64,000 bases of DNA from Cerioporus squamosus (Eukaryota > Basidiomycota > Agaricomycetes > Polyporales > Polyporaceae). The stretch lies in contig JABYQS010000016.1 of NCBI GenBank assembly GCA_022592435.1, positions 124,001 through 188,000 on the forward strand, written 5' to 3'. Of this stretch, positions 56,580 to 64,000 are shown in pieces. Under the pieces are notes generated by a model that had not been told where the DNA came from, made no database searches, and was given only the letters and a program-made list of their open reading frames with translations. Numbering within the stretch: position 1 is the first letter of the stretch; each line of letters begins with the position of its first letter. The translations under genes were made by a program, and so were the position numbers.

Positions 56580-57853
56580 ATGGTGCCATGGAACGCAGCT
56601 AAAGCAAAGGTTTGCCATTCTGCGCTATGCACTACGAGACAACAGCCAATTGACATGCATTGATAGGTTCAACTTCGGTACTATCATCCGCCGCTCGAAT
56701 TCAGGCTCATTCTTATCCGCGTGCTACTAGGTTAGGCGTCCAGAGGCTGCGTACGCTTCAGGAGAAGAAGAATGCTCAAGCCAAGGCCGCTCGGAGAGAT
56801 ATCGCCATGTTGCTTGAGAAGGGACGGATAGAGACAGCACGGATTAAGACCGAGAACAGTGAGTACGTCGCGCTGTATGTCTCTCTGACGGTCGTGCCTA
56901 CGAGCTACCAGTCATCAATGAAGACGTCTATGTTGAGCTGCTCGAGCTGCTCGAACTATATTGTGAACTCCTAATTGCGCGATTCGGCCTCTTGGATCAG
57001 AGGTCAGTAACCACATCCCTCCACTCCACTCGCGCTCATCCTCCTCTGTTTACGCAGTACCCGTGAGCCCGATCCCGGCGTTAGCGAGGGTGTATGCGCA
57101 ATCATCTACGCAGCACCGAGGACAGAACTGAAGGGTGAGCCGATCATCGTGCGTCCTATTCTACCCATATTGAGCGACCACGCAGAGCTACACCTCCTCC
57201 GCGACATCCTCATGCACAAGTTCGGACGCGAGTTCTCCTTGGCTGTGATGGAGAACCGTGATGGTTGTGTCAGTGAAAGGGTGCGTCTTCCCCCTCAACC
57301 CCGCAAGGCCTAGCCATGAAACACGACCCACCAGGTTACCCGGAAACTGGATGTGTCGACGCCGCCTGATGCCTTGGTGGACGCGTATCTGTCAGAGATC
57401 GCCAAAGGTTATGGGGTTGCCTGGTCTCCACCCCAGCGTGACGGCACGGATGACGGACAAGACGACGGACCTGAAGGAGGCGTCAAGGTGAGAGACAAAA
57501 GCCATGTCCCCGGCATACGTCGCCACATGACTCACCGGTGCTTGTCTGCGCGTACGCCTCATGTCCGTGCTCACACCATGCAGGAGGCCGCAGACAGAAA
57601 GGCTGCGCAGGGCGAGCCCGCGTCACCCAGGCCGCTCGACGCTGTCGCTATATCGGCGGAAGCAAGGAGCGCGGGGGTGCGGACGCCTAAGCTTCCAGAA
57701 CTCCCGGCGGAAGAGGAAGCGCCGCCTGCGCGCAGCGAGAAGACAGCAGCGACACCGAAACCCGCTCCGTCTGCGGATCCCCCGAAGAAGAGCGAGGAAG
57801 AAGACGAATTCGATGTTCTCGCCAAGCGGTTCGAGGCGCTCAAGAAACGGTAG
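56580..57853 (+). CDS. IST1: IST1 homologue, regulator of Vps4/ESCRT-III
   Basis: About eight exons give a protein near 300 residues. It starts M-V-P-W-N-A-A-K-A-K, V-Q-L-R, and then L-R-T-L-Q-E-K-K-N-A-Q-A-K-A-A-R-R-D-I-A, followed by L-E-K-G-R-I-E-T-A-R-I-K-T-E-N and L-E-L-Y-C-E-L-L-I-A-R-F-G-L-L. These are the basic ESCRT-III-like helices of the IST1 family. The second half of the domain has C-A-I-I-Y-A-A-P-R-T-E-L-K-E-L and L-M-H-K-F-G-R-E-F. The tail is Pro/Glu/Ala-rich and ends E-F-D-V-L-A-K-R-F-E-A-L-K-K-R, a good MIT-interacting motif for Vps4. Ist1 works on endosomes during multivesicular-body sorting. One early exon holds only V-Q-L-R. Confidence 0.92.
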
Positions 57854-60800
57854 TGGTATTGCGCTCGTCGATGGCGCAGTGGGAAAGAAATATCCTTTGT
57901 TGTATGTACGTCTACAGATGCACGATCTTTGCGCCCACGGTCCTCTCATCCCGAGGCCAGACGCCGCGCTCGAGGCTCGAACTATCGTGTAATCTATGAA
58001 TTACGCGTGGGCCAAGTGAGATGATCGCGCTCGTTTGTTCTGCTTCTGGCTAACCTCGCTCTCGAGAACCAGTGTGCATTCAATCTGACGAGTCTATTGT
58101 GCAGTACAATGCAGCCAGCTCTGTAGAACTCTGGCAGCACGCCGTTGCCAACGCTCTGATGAGCTCAATGACGGACGCGAAACGCAAAAGGCAAAAACAC
58201 GCGAGTAATCGTTAATCTCGGGGAACTCCACAGGAAATTGCGCTCCATCTATGGAATCTTCCCCGTACGCCCAAGTACGCATACTTGACCAAGTAGGTTA
58301 GTACTTTGCTATGGCGGGCGGTCCCCCGACGGCGCATGAGGAGCAGAATAAACAGCCACCTCGCTCGCAGTCATGCTCAGGTACGAAAGGTTTGCGTCCG
58401 GCGTAATCTCCGGGGTATTGCGGGGTCAGAGAGCCCGCCGGCGGGGCTCACGACTACCGCCGCCGGACGGTGAATATTGTTGTTGCACATCGGAATGCCG
58501 GTGATCGTCACGCACGCGTAGGTGAAGCAACGCGAAGCGGCGGCGAAGCTCCGTCATGATCTCGCCTGGTCCAAGGAACCCAAGCGGATGTTCGTCGGTA
58601 CCCGGGTCAGTTATAAGTATGAGATAACCCGAGGGTTTGCAGTGAGCTTGAGGTGTCCTTCGGTTCTGTTTGTTACTTCCGGCGGCAGACAGAACGATCT
58701 GCCACTAAGCAACGGCTGCACAGTAATGATTTTGAATCCAAGGAAGCGTATGGAAGAACATGATGGCGCGCACGAGGTGACGCCGTGGATTCCGCGATGC
58801 CATAATATCAATATGGTACAAGAAGAAGCTCGACTCGGGCCGCCAGAGAACGAAAGGGATGTTCCTGACGACACAGTGAGAAGTGAGGACAGGAGCAGAA
58901 ATACATACGGCACGTCATTGCTAGAGTCATCGTGTTGACGACCATCGTTGAGTGTGAGTGCGAGACCTCGACGCAGTGTATGTGCCAGCCGCTCAGTACA
59001 GGTAGCGATCCACTCGCAGGGCGCTGTGAAATCCTTCGGCACCGTCTATATCCCCCGCTGCAGTTCCCTTCCTGCGACAGAGAAGGGACAATCTGCCAAG
59101 GTGCCAACGGAGCCGGAGGGAATCCGCAAGAAGTCCCGAACACGGTGCGCACGCGCACGACCTCCACCGGCAGAGCAGAGCAGACTTGACCGAGCGACAG
59201 CGGCGACAATACAGGGTGCTCCGGATGCTGAGGGCAGCCTGAGCGGGGCCGTTGATCCGATTAGACCTGCAACGAAGACCTGGGGTACAGACCCAATGAA
59301 TGGCTGAATGGCAGCGGCATGGCATCGCTTCCTAGGATGGACGTTGGGATGTTGGGAGAGGCGTACGGATTTAAGAGAGGCTCTTCCATACTGACAAGCA
59401 TGCAGAGTAAACGCCGCCACGGACCGAGCTCTGGGATCGATTCACGAACGCTATGTAGTATGCATGGCGCTGCATCGCGAGCCAAAAAGAAGCCTCACAG
59501 GTTAGACGTCCTAAACTGCGGCGGCATGTCGGGCGCTGTGGGTATACGGGGTATGGGTTGTCGAACGCATAACCATTTGGGGAGGTCGAAACGGCCAGTG
59601 TTGGGAACGATCATAAGAGCGGCTCCCTGGAACGTGGGCGATAGGATGTGCCCCAGCGGCGCCGCCCAGAGCGATAACTTTGGTGCCTCCGGAGGCAGTA
59701 GGTTGCACTAGGAAGAGGACAGCGCCCCAGCGCGTGTGCGAGGCTGGGCAAACCTAGTTGGATATGTACCAATGATGTCTACCACTGTGGACGTATTGCC
59801 CGAACGACCGGGTGTTCTTTCCAATAGAGTTGGGAGAGGGCGTCCACCAGCCAGCAACAGGAAAGGGACAACTGCAGTACCGGACGCAGGAAGTGCACTG
59901 CCCGGTTCTACCTGGAAGCAGAGAAGTGAGTGAAGACTACAGACCTTCCCATCTCGTGTGCCGCAGGAGGACAGCGCCTGACGAATCCTCGGCAGTGGCG
60001 GAACGTGGGGGACTGTTCTCGCCGCTGTGTCTCCTCAGCATGGGAATATTAGAGCCACGTCCTGGGGTAGACACGGTGAGACTTTCGAGAGCATGTCTGC
60101 GCGTCGAGGTCAGCTGGGGAGAGCCATGTTTGACATGGAAAAGTGGACATACACGAGACGCAGCGAGCGACGCAGGCGCGGCGCGACGACCACGAGTGAG
60201 CATTCGCCGTAGTCCACAGGTCCAATCGGATGGGCGAGGAAAGGAGCACGGAGGCTTTGAGCCTGAGCGAACCTGCTCGTAGCCTTTCGACGCGAGAGAT
60301 GTGAGAGGTCCGTGCACCGCCGGGGCCTCGCCAAGACGAGAGCGTGGTGTGCACTGTGCGGGGAGGCTGCGGGCCAGCCGCAACATTGACGGCGCAGAAA
60401 GGCAGCGGTCAATACGAGCACAGACCGCAGTCGTCCACACAGCGTGCATGGCCGGCGGAGGGCGTGCGCCCATCAGAGAAGGGACGGACGGGCAGCGTCG
60501 AGCAGGCTGGATCGAGATCTGCACGCAGGAGGCGCGTGCACGGGCCGTGTAGCGGGAGTGCGGCCGAGACACGGGGGGTGTGCGGCTGGCTGCGACAAGG
60601 CTCGGACAGCGGTGGGGTCAGCGTGCGGAGGACGGCCGGGATAGGGAGCTCAGGCAGGCTCAGCCATACGCGGGGCACGCCAGGCCCTCGGGATGATTGA
60701 CTCGGAGGAGTCGGATGCTTTCCTCTTCAGGCAGGAGCGTCGCCGCGTCACGGCGGGCGTCACGCATCGGTGAACGGAGATGCCTCAGGGAACCAATCCT

Positions 60801-60880
60801 GATGGGGCACGTGAGACTCCGATTCGTGCGGGATTCGGTTCTCGTCCATGTCCTCCGCCGTTGAGTGTCGTTCGGTGGCC
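57854..60880. other. Intergenic region with no supported gene
   Basis: About 3 kb. A GC-rich imperfect palindrome lies near 58430-58460. Frames on both strands (58522-58938, 58948-59307, 59812-60282, 59937-60572) overlap and lack splice structure or domain signs. Nothing resembling a transposon end was noticed. Confidence 0.5.
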
Positions 60881-60882
60881 TG

Positions 60883-60889
60883 TATATAA
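60883..60889 (+). promoter_or_regulatory. TATA box for the methyltransferase gene
   Basis: TATATAA, 76 bp upstream of the ATG at 60965 and followed by a C-rich leader. Confidence 0.65.
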
Positions 60890-60964
60890 CCCATCGCTCG
60901 CCTCGCTCGCCGCCCGTTCTCATGCTGATCCCTGCCCTCTCCGCCCCCGTCTCGCCGCCAGTAC

Positions 60965-62496
60965 ATGCAAGCAACACACGTCCCCATGTCTTCTCCCCAT
61001 GATCACACAGAAGACGACGAGATGGATCTCGAGAGCGACCGCTACTCCGTCGCCTCCAGCATGCACTACGCGCAGAGTGTCTCCACATCCGCCACCTCGC
61101 ATGACTGGGAAATGCGCTCCGCCTCGCCCGCGCCCTCGGTGTACTCGATGACAAGCTCCTTGCGCGCATCATCGTATCGGGAGGAGTTTGGGAGAGGGAT
61201 CAACAACTACTCGGAGGTGTATCGACTGCCTGCAGACGATGAGGAGTTCGAACGGTTAGGTGCGCACCTCCGGTTCTTCCGCCCCGAAGCTTCCTCACCT
61301 CGCGCCAGATCATCAGCACATCATGTTTATGGAAGTCATGGGCAAGTACCCCCCGCCACTTCCCGAAGTTCTTGCAGACGACACGCCAGGAGTGACGAAG
61401 GCGGTTCTTGATCTTGGGTGCGGGAGTGGCAGCTGGTACGTATGGCCTATTCCCGCGAATGCGCTGTGCCTGACTTCGATGTCGCCAGGGTGCTTGACGT
61501 CGCACGAGATTTCCCACATATCAGCGCGGTCGCGGTCGACCTCGTTCCCATGCAGGATGCGTGAGTTGGCATTGTGTGTCACAACCGGTGCTTTTGCTGA
61601 TGCTTCGCGAGCAGCAACATGCCGCCCAATCTGAGGTAAGCCGTCCTCCCCGTGCGTTGTCTGCTGTCCCCGTAGCTCATGGGGGTGTGCAGGAGCGAGG
61701 TCGACGACGTGAACCTCGGGCTGGAGCACTTCTACGACTCGTTCAACGTCTCGCATGCACGGCTGATCTCATCCGGGGTACGTGTTTTGTCCCTGTCCCT
61801 CCCAGTCCCCGGCTTCCGACTCGGCTCCGCGAGCGCCTCGAAGCCCGATCTGATCAAATCTCATTGCAATCTCCGTTGCTTCTCTTTTGCTAATTCTGGC
61901 AATGCGCCTCCTCCAATCTCAGATCCGAGACTACAAGGGCCTGATCGACAACATGGCTCAAACACTGCGTCCCCGGGGTCTCCTTCAGGTTGCCGAGTTC
62001 GACTTTCGGGTGTACGACGCCAACAAAGAGCCCATCATGCCGAGTCGACTAGAAGAGGAGACCCCGTGCATCGCCCGCTGGATGAACCTCGTCAACGTAG
62101 CCGTCGAACAGCGCGGCGGCGAGCCGGACGCCGCCAACCATCTCCATCGATGGACGACAGAACACCCCGACCTCGAGGACGTCGTCTGTGGAGAATACTG
62201 GTTCCAGACGTGTCCTTGGAAGCAAGGCAGTGATCCCGAGTCAGCGCGTGACAACCGAATAGGTGAACTGATGCGCGAAGATATTCTGGTGCGTCCTGCA
62301 TGACCCCGTGCTGCGCGATCTGCCTCTGACCTGCCTGCAGGCGTTCCTCAAATCCGGCCGTCCGCTTCTTCTTGGCAGCGACCTGGACTTCTTCCTCGTC
62401 GAAGAGCTCGAGTTGGAGGCGATCCGCGAGCTCATGGAAGCAAGTACTCAGACGTACATACGGGTACAAAGCGCGTACGCAAGGAGAAAACCATGA
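60965..62496 (+). CDS. SAM-dependent methyltransferase (class I), basidiomycete type
   Basis: Seven or so exons from the ATG at 60965 (an in-frame ATG at 60986 is equally possible) to the stop at 62494-62496. The N-terminal 70 residues are acidic and Ser-rich. The Rossmann core follows: V-L-D-L-G-C-G-S-G-S-W is motif I, the SAM-binding glycine loop; V-A-V-D-L-V-P-M-Q is the strand 2 acidic end that holds the ribose. Further on are H-A-R-L-I-S-S-G and L-I-D-N-M-A-Q-T-L-R-P-R-G-L-L-Q-V-A-E-F-D, the usual region before strand 5. The C-terminal half is variable. Agaricomycetes have many such enzymes, often in secondary metabolism, but no metabolic partner genes lie next to it. Substrate unknown. 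Confidence 0.85.
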
Positions 62497-64000
62497 GGAC
62501 TGGGACCTTGGTTTGGACTTCGCTTGCTGGTTCAGCTGCATCTGCTTACGCTATTAGTGCCTAATTGTCACCCCTGCATTTGTATTCTAGCATCACATAT
62601 CCTATCGCTCTCGTCGCATTGCTTTGAAATTATAGCCGCGTTTCCCTGCTACCTCCACGCTCCACGCCTGAAACCGGACTTCGCGGTGTTGTTCCGGATC
62701 CCGAGCCACTGTGTTGTGCTTACTTACCGGTAGGACCAACGCGGTTAAGAAAGGGTCGATCGTGGCTCAGTAGAGATCCGGTGGGGCACGCGACCCACGT
62801 CAATCTGCGATGCCCACCAGATGTTCACTGTGCTGATGGCTGTCTCGAGGCGGCGCGCCGGTATTAGGACGATGCTGGCGAGGCGCAGCACGGATATGCA
62901 CACGTGGGGCTTCGCAGTTCAGCCTCAACAGGAACTCAGATGTCCTCAAATCAACGTATGGCAGGGATACCAACGTTTTCGACGGGCGAATGATCCAGAG
63001 AGACAATTCATATCTGCTGCGCGAGCATGCCCTTTGTCCTGTTTCAGAGCGTAGCTAACCCAACGGTTTTCTGTCCACCTGCAAACAGGGACAAGGCGAC
63101 CGATGGGTAACCCTGGGTAACCTCGCGCACCCAAAAGCATGCCTTCTCTCCCGTCAGAAACGCCGGGATCCCTGCCAGTGACGCCAAACAAACAAGCCCC
63201 GCGTGTGAAACAGTGTCTCAGATGAGTGGACAAAGGAGAGCTCCAGGAGAGGTAAGAACAATCGAAGCGGCGGTGGGCGCGAGCTAACTAAGCGCTATCG
63301 TGCGTCTTGCATCCTAGGGGCATGCGGGCATCGGGACGCGTGCCCGCGCTGCAGGAGGCTGTATGACCCTTTACCTCAAGCCCGGTCTTCCGCCCATTAG
63401 TCAACGAGACTGCCAGAGGAGGGCCTCGATTCAGGGCCCGCCAACGACGCTCCCTACGAAACAAGCCACTGTTAGGTACCTGCTCTGTACCGCTGAACGG
63501 AAGCGAAGCGTACATCGTGCATCATGCATGCATGAGGGAGGACAGAAGAAACGTTGCACGATATCGTCATCGCTCGGAGTGTTGCCGCTGAGGTCAGCGG
63601 CTGAGGTGCCTTGCTTGAGACGCGCGCAGCATCTGCGACTAAGTACCATACGCCGATTGAGATCGGGGACCCATATCCCGCCTCGGGATTCGTACGAATA
63701 AGTATACGGGGCGGCCTCCGCGGTGACCGCGCGAGTGCCTGCGTGGCCGTTACCAGTGCGGTGAGCTCGAGGTCGTTGCAGGAAAATGCAGCGCCCCGCC
63801 GACACTGCGAGAGGAGATATGGATGAGGTTGCTGCAAGCGAACCGGATCAGTTGAAGCTCAAGGAACGTTCAATCAATATATGACACATCGGACCCCAGC
63901 GAAGAACGTCGTTGACACGCACCTACCATCTACCACTGCTCGTACCAGCAATACTCCTGCCGCACAACGCTGTTCGTGACATGGCACACGATAGCCGATG
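62497..64000. other. Intergenic to the right window edge, no supported gene
   Basis: 1.5 kb. The first 200 bp after the methyltransferase stop are T/C-rich 3' flank. Overlapping short frames at 63288-63837 on both strands are not supported. Confidence 0.5.

Noticed and set aside
58373..58504. 43-codon frame ending in a Cys-rich tail (C-C-C-T-S-E-C)
   Set aside because: No signal peptide and no regular cysteine spacing; lies in GC-rich intergenic DNA.

Overview
This window is nuclear DNA from a filamentous basidiomycete, most likely an Agaricomycete. The genes are dense and GC-rich, and they carry many short introns of about 48-90 nt with GT..AG borders and CTNAC-like branch sites. The genes recognised are eukaryotic housekeeping genes in their fungal form, together with an Agaricomycete-type TPR protein. 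The order or species cannot be named from the sequence. No tRNA, rRNA, CRISPR array, transposon or bacterial-style operon was seen.

Layout. 1-127 holds the 5' end of a gene that runs off the left edge (possibly a dsRNA-binding domain protein). 3039-4314 is a G-protein beta subunit. 4971-8335 is a long coiled-coil golgin-like protein. 8671-12528 (minus) is a long Ser/Pro-rich scaffold-like protein. 14108-17579 (minus) is an Nvj2/TEX2-type SMP lipid-transfer protein. 18035-19011, 19404-20249 and 20631-22542 (all minus) are a protein of unknown function, an F-box-like protein and a Ser/Pro-rich protein. 25016-27342 (minus) is a TPR protein. 27841-28692 (minus) is an R3HCC1L/RRM-like protein. 29383-31022 (plus) is a Fic-domain protein with an intact catalytic motif. 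31286-32281 (minus) is the kinetochore protein Mis12, which shares a short divergent promoter with a SIKE/FGFR1OP2-like coiled-coil protein at 32522-33867. 34605-36995 (minus) is a long disordered protein.

A 6.3-kb stretch (36996-43331) contains no gene I can support. The right part is dense again: an atypical homeodomain-like protein (43332-44842), the polyprenyl diphosphate synthase Coq1 (45119-46672), the Ragulator subunit LAMTOR2 (47247-47801), an RRM/RGG protein (48041-50784), Rab5 (51199-52199), a Cdc25-type RasGEF with an SH3 domain (52622-55353), Ist1 (56580-57853) and a SAM-dependent methyltransferase (60965-62496). Rab5, Ist1, LAMTOR2 and the RasGEF lie within 11 kb and all act on endosome/lysosome traffic or Ras/TOR signalling. 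Their proximity is an observation, not proof of co-regulation.

The most interesting locus is the Fic protein. Other items worth a second look are a golgin whose last residues resemble a GRASP-binding zinc/PDZ tail, a 6-nt microexon in Rab5, a GC-AG intron in the RRM gene, and four places where a clear reading frame switches without a usable intron. Those switches look like single-base indels, either consensus errors or real frameshifts. All exon borders were read by eye from splice motifs and reading phase.
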